The position numbers were made by a program, and so were the translations under genes. Below, piece after piece: positions 51,755-60,455 of a stretch of 64,000 bases of DNA. The notes beneath the pieces were generated by a model. That model searched no databases, was not told the DNA's origin, and saw only the letters and a list, made by a program, of their open reading frames with translations. Within the stretch, counting starts at the first letter, position 1, and every line of letters begins with the position of its first letter. The DNA comes from Gp6-AA40 sp963723495 (GTDB taxonomy: Bacteria; Acidobacteriota; Vicinamibacteria; Vicinamibacterales; UBA2999): positions 434,001 to 498,000 of the forward strand of contig CAVRQR010000012.1 in the NCBI GenBank assembly GCA_963723495.1, in the 5' to 3' direction.

Positions 51755-52287
51755 TCCGTTTCGGCAACACCAGCACGGTGGTTAGCTGCCCGCGCCATGA
51801 CGAAGAGCAGATCCGACAGGCGGTTCAGGTACACGATCACGATCGGTTCGACCGCGTCAGGTCCGAGCCCCACCACGCGCCGCTCGGCGCGCCGGCAGAT
51901 CGTCCGGCACATGTGCAGCAGCGCTCCCGGCAAGGTGCCACCCGGCAGGATGAATCGGCGAAGCGGCTCCAGTTCGCCTTCGAGCCGATCGATGGTCTGT
52001 TCCAGCCGGTCAACGTCGGACTCCTGCACGGCTGCCTTCGTGACACGCCCGGCGATGCGCTTCGACGGATCCGCCAGTCGCGCTCCGACCGCGAACAGCT
52101 CCTTCTGGATCGTCTCGATCGCACGCGACAGGTCGTCGTCGAGCCCGGCGGCGCGCGCGGCGCCAAGCGCCGCGTTCAGCTCGTCCACCTCGCCATAGGC
52201 GTCGACCCTGGTATCCGCCTTCGACACGCGGGAGTTGTCGAACAACGACGTCTCCCCGGCGTCACCAGTCTTTGTGTAGATCTTCAC
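51748..52287 (-). CDS. cob(I)alamin adenosyltransferase (PduO-type)
   Basis: Adenosylates cob(I)alamin to coenzyme B12. It has 179 aa, normal for the PduO family. KIYTKTGDAGETSLFDN is the ATP-binding N-terminal motif. VDAYGEVDELNAALG, FILPGGTLPGALLHMCRTIC and RRAERRVVGL match the trimeric helical core. The GTG start at 52287 lies 7 nt after TATAAT. It overlaps hpnC by 7 nt and may share the operon, though no functional link is evident. Confidence 0.92.
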   Translation of the reverse strand: MKIYTKTGDAGETSLFDNSRVSKADTRVDAYGEVDELNAALGAARAAGLDDDLSRAIETIQKELFAVGARLADPSKRIAGRVTKAAVQESDVDRLEQTIDRLEGELEPLRRFILPGGTLPGALLHMCRTICRRAERRVVGLGPDAVEPIVIVYLNRLSDLLFVMARAANHRAGVAETEW

Positions 52288-52294
52288 GCGTGGA

Positions 52295-52300
52295 ATTATA
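52295..52300 (-). promoter_or_regulatory. TATAAT in the 21-nt gap between two divergent genes
   Basis: Minus-strand TATAAT lies 7 nt before the adenosyltransferase GTG (52287). The same AT patch on the plus strand offers TTATAT (52296-52301), 7 nt before the mutY ATG (52309). Both genes would be leaderless. Confidence 0.5.
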
Positions 52301-52308
52301 TGTGGTCG

Positions 52309-53007
52309 ATGCCCGCGCCTTCTCTGCCGAAGCCTCCCGTCCGACAGCGTTTTCGCCGCACTTTGTTGACCTGGTATCGCGGCAACGGCCGCGATCTTCC
52401 CTGGAGGCGCACGAGCGACCCATATCACATCCTGGTGTCCGAGGTGATGCTGCAGCAGACGCAGGTCGATCGCGTGCTGCCGAAGTATCACGAGTGGCTG
52501 GAGCGCTATCCCTCGCTGGCGGCCCTCGCTACCGCCGATGAAGGCGACGTTACCAACACGTGGCGGCCGCTCGGCTACAACATCCGGCCGCGCCGCCTGC
52601 ATGCGATCGCGCGCGAGTCAGTGGAGCGCTTCGGTGGCAAGCTGCCGTCCGACGAGGCAACGTTGCTCTCTTTCAAGGGCATTGGCGCCTACACGGCAGG
52701 CGCCATCAGAAGCTTCGCGTTCGGGCAGCGCGCGGCGATCCTGGACACCAACGTCGCGCGAGTGCTGTTTCGCGTGTTCGTCGGGCGTGGTGATCCGAAG
52801 GCACACGCGATGCGCAAACAGTTGTGGGCCTTGTCTGAAGCCCTGGTGCCACACAAACACGTCTTCGACTTCAACCAGGGGTTGATGGACTTCGGCGCCA
52901 CGGTGTGCGTGGCGCGAAAGCCGAAGTGCGCCGCGTGCCCGATGACCCGCATGTGCCGTTCGTTCCCGAAGCTCTCCCACGACCAGCGCCAGACACCCGG
53001 AAAATGA
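52309..53007 (+). CDS. mutY: A/G-specific adenine glycosylase MutY lacking the C-terminal MutT-like domain
   Basis: Base-excision enzyme that removes adenine mispaired with 8-oxoguanine. It has 232 aa, against about 350 for full MutY. Glu45 in SEVMLQQTQV, the helix-hairpin-helix LLSFKGIGAYTAGAI and Asp146 in AILDTNVARV are intact. The 4Fe-4S Cys are 200, 207, 210 and 216 (C-x6-C-x2-C-x5-C). The 8-oxoG-recognising C-terminal domain is absent, and a separate MutT overlaps by ATGA. An in-frame ATG at 52300 is possible; 52309 follows the TTATAT box. Confidence 0.88.
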   Translation: MPAPSLPKPPVRQRFRRTLLTWYRGNGRDLPWRRTSDPYHILVSEVMLQQTQVDRVLPKYHEWLERYPSLAALATADEGDVTNTWRPLGYNIRPRRLHAIARESVERFGGKLPSDEATLLSFKGIGAYTAGAIRSFAFGQRAAILDTNVARVLFRVFVGRGDPKAHAMRKQLWALSEALVPHKHVFDFNQGLMDFGATVCVARKPKCAACPMTRMCRSFPKLSHDQRQTPGK

Positions 53008-53432
53008 GCTCGCACCAGGACGCGCGATCCGAAAAGCGTGAACGACCGATCGTTGTCGTCGCCGCCGTCATCGAGCAGAACGATTCATTTCTGCTCACGC
53101 GCCGCCTGGAGGGCACGCACCTGGCCGGATTCTGGGAGTTTCCTGGCGGCAAGATCGCAAACGGCGAGTCGCACGCCGAGGCGCTGATACGCGAGATCCG
53201 TGAAGAGCTCGACTCGGATGTCGAGGTGGGGCCGCTCGTCTTCGAAACGAAATACGATTACGCCGACCGATCGATCTCCCTGCACTTCTATCGATGCGCG
53301 CTGCGCGGCGTGCCCCGCCCGCTGCTCGGCCAGCAGATGCGATGGGTACCTCGTGACGAGCTTCGAGAGCTGGAGTTTCCTCCCGCTGACGCGGATCTGA
53401 TCAGACTGCTGACGCGACCGCGATCTCGGTGA
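53004..53432 (+). CDS. mutT: MutT-like Nudix hydrolase (8-oxo-dGTP diphosphatase type)
   Basis: Nudix protein of 142 aa that would clear 8-oxo-dGTP from the nucleotide pool. AAVIEQNDSFLLTRRLEGTH and FWEFPGGKIANGESHAEALI open the domain. The box GGKIANGESHAEA...REIREEL is intact with the REUxEE glutamates. It is translationally coupled to mutY and convergent with ygfZ (32-nt overlap of coding ends). The pairing with a shortened MutY suggests joint action on 8-oxoguanine. Confidence 0.9.
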   Translation: MSSHQDARSEKRERPIVVVAAVIEQNDSFLLTRRLEGTHLAGFWEFPGGKIANGESHAEALIREIREELDSDVEVGPLVFETKYDYADRSISLHFYRCALRGVPRPLLGQQMRWVPRDELRELEFPPADADLIRLLTRPRSR

Positions 53433-54399
53433 CAATCGCAGCGGCTCGTCCGGACGACACCTCCACCTGCAGTTCGGTACCGGCGGCCACAAAGTCGCGA
53501 TGCACGTACGAAAGCGCGATGGCGCCCGATCGCGGGGAGGCGGCGGCGCTTGTCACCCACCCGATCTCACGCTCCCCGGCAAAGAGCTTCGCACCGTGCT
53601 CGGGTCGCTGACCATCGATGCGGATGCGCACCAGCTTCTTCGCTACGCGTCCGTGACCGCGGTGGAGCACCCGGATGATGACCTCCTGCCCGACGTAGCA
53701 TCCCTTCGTGAAAGAAATCGCTCGCGATTCGATGCCGGCCTCGAGCGGGATCGTCTCGTCGGTCATGTCGATCCCGAACAGCGGGTACCCCGCTTCGATT
53801 CGCGCCGCCGCGATGGCGTCTTCAGAGACCGGCTCGGCACCAGCGCCGGTGAGCGCGGAGGACAGCTCCGTCGCTCGCGCACGTTCGAGGTAGACGCAGA
53901 AGCCGGGAACACCCAGTTGACTGATGCGAACGACAGAGACGGGTGATGCACGAAACTCGAACCGACCGTTGCGATACTCGGGCCACTCGTTGAAACCGCC
54001 TGCTCTGTCGAGCACCTTCTCCAGCACGACGGCCGCTCGCGGACCATGCAGCCACACTCCAGTCAGGTTCTCCGCCAGCGACGCTACCTGGACGTCTTCG
54101 GTGAAGATGAACTGCTCGAGCCGACGAATGGTTGATTCGAGCGTCTCGGCAGGGACATCGAGAAGGATCATGTCGCCCGACTCGAGGACGTGCATGTCGG
54201 TGTGCATGCGGCCCTGCGGCGACAACCAGGCTGAATAGCAGCCACTGCCCGGCGCAAGGGCCTGGATATCGTTCGTCAAAAGGCCCTGGAGGTAAGCAGC
54301 GCGATCCTGGCCCGCCACCGCAATCTGTAATCGCGGCGGGCCCACGGCCGCTATGGCCGCATGCTGCTGGATCGCCCGGTAACCGTCCGCAAGAGTCAT
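53401..54399 (-). CDS. ygfZ: YgfZ/GcvT-fold iron-sulfur maintenance protein
   Basis: Tetrahydrofolate-binding protein of 332 aa that helps assemble or repair some Fe-S enzymes. RAAYLQGLLTNDIQAL is the N-terminal folate domain. The hallmark KGCYVGQEV is present near residue 228, in the context LEAGIESRAISFTKGCYVGQ. A C-terminal beta-barrel follows. It is convergent with mutT, and the ATG start is clear. Confidence 0.92.
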   Translation of the reverse strand: MTLADGYRAIQQHAAIAAVGPPRLQIAVAGQDRAAYLQGLLTNDIQALAPGSGCYSAWLSPQGRMHTDMHVLESGDMILLDVPAETLESTIRRLEQFIFTEDVQVASLAENLTGVWLHGPRAAVVLEKVLDRAGGFNEWPEYRNGRFEFRASPVSVVRISQLGVPGFCVYLERARATELSSALTGAGAEPVSEDAIAAARIEAGYPLFGIDMTDETIPLEAGIESRAISFTKGCYVGQEVIIRVLHRGHGRVAKKLVRIRIDGQRPEHGAKLFAGEREIGWVTSAAASPRSGAIALSYVHRDFVAAGTELQVEVSSGRAAAIVTEIAVASAV

Positions 54400-54415
54400 C
54401 GGCAGTGAGACCTGA

Positions 54416-54421
54416 TACGAT
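54416..54421 (+). promoter_or_regulatory. TACGAT -10-like hexamer 7 nt before a start codon
   Basis: TACGAT, 7 nt, then the GTG at 54429. It is part of the recurrent leaderless-type pattern. Confidence 0.35.
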
Positions 54422-54428
54422 CGTCGAG

Positions 54429-56097
54429 GTGCGTCGTTTCAGAAATCTGCTTCATTGTACCTGCGTCTTTCTGCTGGGTCTGCCCGCCCTCGCCGCAGCC
54501 CAACAGCAGCCGGTCTCCACCCAGGGAACCGGCTATCTGGTTTTCCTGCGCGGGAATCCGGTGGGGCGCGAAATCATCACGATCAACAGCGATCAGAAGC
54601 AGATTTCCATCACGACCCAGGGGCGAATGCTGGCGCCGCTCAACGTCACCATTCGTGCCGCCGAGTTCAGGTACCAGCCCGATTGGACCCCGTCGGCCTT
54701 CACGCTCGATGCGACTGTCAACGGCAGCGTGATGCAGCTCAACACGAGATTCGCCGACGGCAAGGCGGCAACGGAAGGAACCACTCCCGGACAGCCAGTG
54801 TCGGTCGCGCACGAGGTCGTGCCCAGGACATTGATACACGCCAATGGCGTCCTGGCTTCGTACGTCGCACTCGCGCGCCGACTCCTGGAGAACTCCGAAG
54901 AAGGCGCCGAATTCCGCGTCTACGTGGTACCGCAGGCTGAGATCACCGTTCGTGTCAGAACGATTCGCCCCGAACGAATCCAGGTCGGAACGACCGTCCT
55001 CGACGTGCGTCGCTTCGAGTTGATCTACGCCAATCCTTCGGGAGAAGTAGCGGTCGACCTCACGGCGAGCAACACGGGCGATCTTGTCCGGGTCACGATC
55101 CCGTCTGAATCGATAGACATGGTGCGAGAGGACGTGGCGTCATCGACGTCGCGCACGCAGATCTATTCGAATCCTGGCGATGAGGCGGTCGTCATCCCCG
55201 CAGTTGGCTTCAACCTCGGCGCCACACTGACGCGGCCGACAGGCGCCACTGCTCGTGCGCCCGCCGTCATCCTGCTCGCCAGTTCCGGCGTCGGAGACCG
55301 CGACGGCGTCGTGCAAGGCGTGCCGGTGCTGGCACAACTGGCAGGAGCGATCGCGCAGTCGGGGATGATCGCGGTTCGCTACGACAAGCGTGGCAACGGC
55401 CAGAGTGGTGGCCGCTCCGAGTCCGCGACCTTCACCGACTTCGCTGAGGACGTCCGTACCGTCGTGCGCTGGCTCGAACGACGACCGGACGTTGATCCCA
55501 AACGCATGGCCGTTGTCGGTTATGGCGAAGGTGGCTGGGTCGGCCTGCTTGCCGCATCTCGCGAGCGACGCATCGCCGCCGTTGTCTCGATCGCCGGTTG
55601 GTCAACTACCGGCGCCGACCTCGTGCTCGACCAGCAGCGCCAGGCGCTCGAACAATCCAAGGTCGCTCCTGAGGAGCGAGACAAGCGAATCGCGCTTCAA
55701 CAACAGATTCACACGGCCGTGCTGACCGGCAAAGGCTGGGATACTGTCCCGCCACAACTGCGCAAGGAGGCCGACACACCCTGGTTCCAGAGCCTGCTGA
55801 CGTTCGATCCTGCGAAAGTGCTCGAGGATGTGCGGTCAGCCGATGCTCTTCGTGCATGGCGGCCTGGATCAGCAAGTTCCGGTGCAGCACGTCGAACGCC
55901 TGTCTGCCCTCGCGCAAAAAGAGAGCAGGTCGAAATCAGTGGAGGTCGTCGTCGTCCGCGGTGTGAATCATCTGCTCGTCCCGGCCATCACCGGTGACGT
56001 CAGCGAGTACGGCACGCTGCCCGATCGCAACGTCAGCAAGGACGTGATCACGGCCGTCGGGGACTGGCTGCAGAAAACATTCGCCGCAATTCGATGA
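54429..56097 (+). pseudogene. secreted alpha/beta hydrolase-like protein, frameshifted and lacking the nucleophile Ser
   Basis: Exported protein of about 555 aa. A signal peptide (FLLGLPALAAA-Q) leads to a beta-rich N-terminal domain (about 25-240) and a C-terminal alpha/beta-hydrolase domain with IAVRYDKRGNGQSGG. The nucleophile elbow reads GYGEGGW, so Gly366 stands where Ser should be. Near 55833 one extra T breaks the frame: KVLEDVR is in one frame and QPMLFVHGGLDQQVPVQHVE resumes in the next, running to 56097. It is either a frameshift error in a pseudoenzyme or real decay. Confidence 0.7.
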
Positions 56098-56110
56098 CGT
56101 CGGCTTCGCC

Positions 56111-56932
56111 ATGAGCCCTTCCAGGATTCGCGTTCCCGATCTCAAGGAGAAGAAGTCGCGCGGCGAGAAAATCGCCATGCTGACCGCCTACGACGCGACG
56201 ATGGCGCGTTTGCTGGATCAGGCAGGCGTTGATGCGCTGCTGGTCGGCGACTCGGTGGGCATGGTCGTGCTCGGGTACGAGAACACGCTCGCTGTAACGC
56301 TCGATGACATGCTCCATCACACGCGGGCGGTCGCTCGCGGCGCCTCGCGCGCTCTCGTTGTCGCCGACATGCCGTTCCTGTCGTATCAGGTCAGCGCCCG
56401 GGAGGCCGTGCGCAACGCCGGCCGCCTGCTGCAGGAGGGCGGAGCTTCCGCTGTGAAACTCGAGGGCGGGCAGCCCGTCGTCGAAGCCGTCCGCCGAATG
56501 GTCGACGTCGGCATTCCGGTGATGGGGCACCTCGGTCTTCAGCCGCAGTCGGTGCACCAGCTTGGCGGCTACATCAAGCAGGCCACACGTCCGGGCGAGG
56601 TCGACGCTCTCGTCGCGGATGCGATTGCACTGCAGGAGGCCGGAGCGTGTGCAGTCGTGCTGGAGTCGATTCCGGAAGATGCAGCCCAGACCGTGACCAG
56701 TGCTCTCGAGATTCCAACGATCGGCATCGGCGCAGGTCCGCACTGCGACGGACAGGTCCTCGTCAGCTACGACATGCTGGGACTGTTCGATCGGTTCGTT
56801 CCTTCGTTCGTGAAGCAGTACGCGAAGCTCTCAGAAACGATTCAGTCGGCGACCAGGGCCTACGTGGACGACGTGCGAGAAGGGCGCTATCCGGAGTCGC
56901 TGTCGAAGATTGCCGGAGTTCCAAACCGGTAA
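56111..56932 (+). CDS. panB: 3-methyl-2-oxobutanoate hydroxymethyltransferase PanB
   Basis: First enzyme of the pantothenate branch; makes ketopantoate from 2-oxoisovalerate and methylene-tetrahydrofolate. It has 273 aa. MLTAYDATMARLLDQAG, LVGDSVGMVVLGYENTL (Mg-binding Asp), VVADMPFLSYQVS, VKLEGGQPVVEAV and MGHLGLQPQSVHQLGGY are all family motifs, as is TIGIGAGPHCDGQVLV near the end. It lies 6 nt upstream of panC. Confidence 0.95.
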   Translation: MSPSRIRVPDLKEKKSRGEKIAMLTAYDATMARLLDQAGVDALLVGDSVGMVVLGYENTLAVTLDDMLHHTRAVARGASRALVVADMPFLSYQVSAREAVRNAGRLLQEGGASAVKLEGGQPVVEAVRRMVDVGIPVMGHLGLQPQSVHQLGGYIKQATRPGEVDALVADAIALQEAGACAVVLESIPEDAAQTVTSALEIPTIGIGAGPHCDGQVLVSYDMLGLFDRFVPSFVKQYAKLSETIQSATRAYVDDVREGRYPESLSKIAGVPNR

Positions 56933-56938
56933 CAGCGG

Positions 56939-57796
56939 ATGCCACTCGAGCGTGTCGAGACCATTGCCGACCTCCGCTCGCGGGTCGCGTCGAGGCGTCC
57001 CGGCGGTCTGGTCGGTCTGGTTCCAACCATGGGAGCCCTTCACGAAGGGCACGCCAGCCTCATTCGCCGCGCCCGAGCCGAATGCGCGACGGTCGTCGTC
57101 AGCATCTTCGTCAACCCCATTCAATTCGATCGGCCTGAGGACCTCGAACGCTATCCGCGATCGCTCGATGTGGATACGGACCTCTGCAGGTCTCTCGGTG
57201 TCGATGTGGTCTTTGCGCCAACGGTCGCCGAGATGTATCCGGTTCCGCTCGAATGCGGGGTCGAGGTCGGAAGACTGGCCGACCACCTGTGTGGTCGTTA
57301 CCGGCCCGGACATTTCAGTGGCGTCGCAACAGTCGTCCTGAAGCTGTTCGAGATCGTGCAGGCCGACCGGTCGTACTTCGGCGAGAAGGATGCGCAGCAG
57401 CTCGCGGTCGTCCGTCGCCTCGTGTCCGACTTCAACGTTCCCACGACTGTCGTCGGTGTTCCAACAGTGCGAGAACCTGATGGCCTGGCACTGAGCTCAC
57501 GCAACCAGCGACTGGACCGGGAGGAACGCCAGCTTGCTCCGGCGCTGTTTCAGGCGCTGAGCGAAGTGCGGGCCGCCGTTGCCGCGGGGGCCACGAGCGT
57601 CGCCGACCTCAAACAACTCGCTTCCAGCCACATTCCGGACGACGGCCGCCTGAGGCTCGAGTACCTCGAGATTGTCGATCCGGTCGACTTCCAGCCGGTT
57701 ACACGCATAACGGGCCCGGTCGTCGCGGCCGGCGCACTTTGGGTCGGCACGACGCGCCTGATCGACAACATGCGCTGTGTTCCGGGACAATCGTAG
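56939..57796 (+). CDS. panC: pantothenate synthetase PanC
   Basis: ATP-dependent pantoate-beta-alanine ligase of 285 aa, last step of pantothenate synthesis. LVPTMGALHEGHASLIRRA holds the HxGH nucleotide motif. SIFVNPIQFDRPEDLERYPR, RPGHFSGVATVVLKLFEIV, GEKDAQQLAVVRRLV and LALSSRNQRLDREER (KMSKS-like region) complete the family set. It follows panB directly. A degenerate copy of the dispersed palindrome separates it from the next gene. Confidence 0.95.
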   Translation: MPLERVETIADLRSRVASRRPGGLVGLVPTMGALHEGHASLIRRARAECATVVVSIFVNPIQFDRPEDLERYPRSLDVDTDLCRSLGVDVVFAPTVAEMYPVPLECGVEVGRLADHLCGRYRPGHFSGVATVVLKLFEIVQADRSYFGEKDAQQLAVVRRLVSDFNVPTTVVGVPTVREPDGLALSSRNQRLDREERQLAPALFQALSEVRAAVAAGATSVADLKQLASSHIPDDGRLRLEYLEIVDPVDFQPVTRITGPVVAAGALWVGTTRLIDNMRCVPGQS

Positions 57797-57797
57797 T

Positions 57798-57854
57798 ACG
57801 TAGTGTCTGGTTTCCTGGCCGCCGAAGCGCTACGCGAAGGCGGCAGCCGGACCT
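57798..57854. repeat. dispersed palindrome variant, copy 3 (split by an inner hairpin)
   Basis: GTAGTGTCTGGTTT on one side and AGCCGGACC on the other resemble the outer parts of copies 1 and 2. Between them lies a hairpin-like insert with CCGCC and GGCGG ends. It fills the panC to peptidase spacer. Confidence 0.5.
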
Positions 57855-57864
57855 GGAGCAATCT

Positions 57865-58959
57865 ATGACGTGGAAACTGGTGGCGGTCGTCGTCACGCTG
57901 GCGGCTGCGGCTACGGTTTCAACTCAGGTTCAGTCGACGGTGAAGCAAATGGCACCTGACAAGGGGCTGACCCAGGTCACCGGGCTCAAGGTCGGCCACC
58001 ACACGCTCACTGAACGGCCAACCGGGTGCACGGTGATCCTCGTCGATGGCGCCGGCGCGGTCGGCGGTGTGTCACAGCGCGGCGCTGCACCTGGCACCCG
58101 TGAGACGGATCTGCTCGATCCACTCAACATGGTCGAACGTGTCAACGCGATCGTGTTGACGGGTGGCAGCGCGTACGGACTCGACGCCGCTCAGGGCGTC
58201 GTCCGTTATCTCGAAGCGCGCAAGGTCGGCTACGCCATCGCGGGAACAGTCGTCCCGATCGTTCCCGCCGCCGTGCTCATGGATCTCGGTTTCGGCGGAG
58301 ATTCGACCATCAGGCCGACAGCAGACTGCGGATACCGTGCGGCCACGACCGCGAGCGACGGACCAGTCGCTGAAGGCAACGTTGGCGCCGGAGCAGGTGC
58401 AACGGTCGGCAAACTCCTCGGCGGCCGCGAACGTGCTATGAAAGCCGGAATCGGCTCGGCGTCGATCTCACTCTCAAACGGTCTCGTCGTTGGCGCCATC
58501 GTCGCCGTCAATGCAGTCGGCGACGTAGTCGACCCAACAACCGGCAGCGTCATTGCCGGTATCCGCACCGAGGATGGGAAACGCCTCGCCGATGCCCGCG
58601 TACTACTCCGGTCGCCGCTGCCGCCAACGGCTGCACCGCCACAGCCCGGCGGAAACACGACAATTGCCATCGTGGCAACGAACGCACGTCTCACCAAATC
58701 TCAGATCACCCGCGTGGCTCTGATGGCAGACGATGGGCTGGCGCGCGCCGTGGTGCCGTCGCACACGATCGCCGACGGTGACACGGTGTTCTCGCTCGCG
58801 ACTGCGACCTGGACGGGCGAGGCAAACGTCACCACGATTGGCGCGCTTGCTGCCGACGTTCTTTCCGAAGCCATCGTCCGCGCCGCCGTTCACGCCACTT
58901 CTTCGGGGGGTCTTCCTGCTGCACGGGATCTCGGCACGGTCCCCTCGAGATTCAAGTAA
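57865..58959 (+). CDS. P1/S58-family (DmpA/NylC-like) peptidase
   Basis: Ntn-fold autoprocessing hydrolase of 364 aa. An N-terminal helix (LVAVVVTLAAAATVS) suggests export. LKVGHHTLTERPTGCTVILV, VERVNAIVLTGGSAYGLDA and GFGGDSTIRPTADCGYRAA are typical of DmpA/L-aminopeptidase proteins. The self-cleavage site reads Asn264-Thr265 (GGNTTIAIVATNA), so the nucleophile would be Thr, as in NylC, rather than Ser, as in DmpA. The ATG has GGAG 7 nt upstream. Confidence 0.88.
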   Translation: MTWKLVAVVVTLAAAATVSTQVQSTVKQMAPDKGLTQVTGLKVGHHTLTERPTGCTVILVDGAGAVGGVSQRGAAPGTRETDLLDPLNMVERVNAIVLTGGSAYGLDAAQGVVRYLEARKVGYAIAGTVVPIVPAAVLMDLGFGGDSTIRPTADCGYRAATTASDGPVAEGNVGAGAGATVGKLLGGRERAMKAGIGSASISLSNGLVVGAIVAVNAVGDVVDPTTGSVIAGIRTEDGKRLADARVLLRSPLPPTAAPPQPGGNTTIAIVATNARLTKSQITRVALMADDGLARAVVPSHTIADGDTVFSLATATWTGEANVTTIGALAADVLSEAIVRAAVHATSSGGLPAARDLGTVPSRFK

Positions 58960-59060
58960 TTCTGAATGCAGAATTCAGAATGCAGACACTGCTTCCTCAT
59001 TTCGCCTCGAGCCACTCGAAGGCCCGACACCGTCTGCATTCCGCGTTCTGAATTCTGGAT
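58959..59060. repeat. 4x7-nt inverted-repeat cassette E
   Basis: The left arm (58959-58986) alternates ATTCTGA- and ATGCAGA-type units. The right arm (59033-59060) has TCTGCAT/TCTGAAT-type units. The arms match at 22 of 28 positions around a 46-nt centre. It shares ATGCAGACACTGC with cassette D. It overlaps a stop codon at one end and stops 3 nt before the ATG at 59064. Confidence 0.85.
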
Positions 59061-59063
59061 TAC

Positions 59064-60455
59064 ATGAGTCTGCATCTCGTTCTTCTCGTCGTGTACTCCC
59101 TGACAGTCGTAACTCTGGGTCTTTGGACGGCGCGATTCGTGAGGACGAGCAGCGCGTTCTTCGTTGCCGGCCGAAGCCTCGGACCGGGCCTGGTCCTCGC
59201 CTCCATGCTGGCCGCCAATATCGGCGCGGGAGCGACCGTCAACGTCGCCGGCCTCGCGTACCGCGAGGGGCTGAACGCGTGGTGGTGGAGCGGCTCGGCC
59301 GGCCTTGCATCGTTCGCGCTGGCCTTCTGGGTCGGCCCCCGACTCTGGACGTTCGCAAAAGAGCACGGCTTCTACACGACCGGCGACTTCCTCGAGTTCC
59401 GCTACGGCGCCACCGTGCGCGCGGTGATCACGAGCCTCGTCTGCTTTGGCAGTCTGTGGATTCTTGCCGCGCAGCTCATTGCCGGAGCCGCGATCATCAG
59501 CGTGCTGACCGGCGCGCCACGGTGGGTGGGATCGGTGATCGGCGGCGGTATCATGACGATCTACTTCACTGCCGGTGGCCTCCTCGGCACGGCATGGGTC
59601 AACACGCTGCAACTGATCGTCATGCTCGTCGGGTTCACCGTGGCGGTGCCTTTTGCCGTCGGTGGCATCGGAGGTCTGGATGGGTTTGCGTCGGCATCGC
59701 TTCCCGCGACCTTCACCGACATCACCTACTCGTCCGGCCCCGGATCAGGATGGACGCTGCTCGCGCTCACCGGACCGGCATTCGTGATCTCTCCTGGCCT
59801 CATTCAGAAGTCGTACGGGGCAGAGAGTGCGCGGGCGCTGCGACTGGGGGTCGCGCTCAATGGCGTGGCGCTCATGGTATTCGCGTTTCTCCCCGTGCTG
59901 CTCGGGATGGTCGGACGCGTTGCGCTGCCGCGGGACGTCGCGCCCGATCTCGTGCTCCCGACCATGCTCACGCTGCTGCTGCCGGCCTGGATCGGTGCGC
60001 TGGCTCTTGCAGCAGTGTTTTCGACCGAGGTCGACACTTGCGACGCGATCCTCTTCATGATCTCCACCTCGGTCTCAAAGGACCTTTTTCAACGCTACGT
60101 GCGTCCGGCAGCATCGGACAGTGAACTGCTGCTGGTGGCACGCATCGCCGCCGTCGCGGGCGGTGTACTCGGCGTCCTGCTATCGATCTACCTGAGCACG
60201 ATCGTTCAGGCCATGACCGTGTTCTACTCGCTGCTCGGCGTCAGCCTGTTCGTTCCCGTGCTCGGCGGACTCTACTCGCGGCGAGCCGGACAGGCCGAGG
60301 CCCTCGCCGCCATTGCCGCGGGCGTCACAGTGCTGCTCGTGGTACGCTTTGGGGTTGCCGGACGCTACTCGTGGCTCGACCCTACGCTATCCGGCCTCAT
60401 TGCCGCGGCACTGGCGTTCACGGGCACGATGACATTCAAACGTAGAGACACATGA
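59064..60455 (+). CDS. sodium:solute symporter (SSS) family transporter
   Basis: Polytopic Na+-coupled symporter of 463 aa with about 13 helices. SSAFFVAGRSLGPGLVLASM, AANIGAGATVNVAGLAYREG and FYTTGDFLEFRYG are SSS motifs. ALAAVFSTEVDTCDAILFMI contains the conserved region of helix 8. ATGA couples it to a tartrate/D-malate dehydrogenase gene, so a hydroxy-dicarboxylate is a plausible substrate (inference). Its ATG follows repeat cassette E. Confidence 0.9.
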   Translation: MSLHLVLLVVYSLTVVTLGLWTARFVRTSSAFFVAGRSLGPGLVLASMLAANIGAGATVNVAGLAYREGLNAWWWSGSAGLASFALAFWVGPRLWTFAKEHGFYTTGDFLEFRYGATVRAVITSLVCFGSLWILAAQLIAGAAIISVLTGAPRWVGSVIGGGIMTIYFTAGGLLGTAWVNTLQLIVMLVGFTVAVPFAVGGIGGLDGFASASLPATFTDITYSSGPGSGWTLLALTGPAFVISPGLIQKSYGAESARALRLGVALNGVALMVFAFLPVLLGMVGRVALPRDVAPDLVLPTMLTLLLPAWIGALALAAVFSTEVDTCDAILFMISTSVSKDLFQRYVRPAASDSELLLVARIAAVAGGVLGVLLSIYLSTIVQAMTVFYSLLGVSLFVPVLGGLYSRRAGQAEALAAIAAGVTVLLVVRFGVAGRYSWLDPTLSGLIAAALAFTGTMTFKRRDT

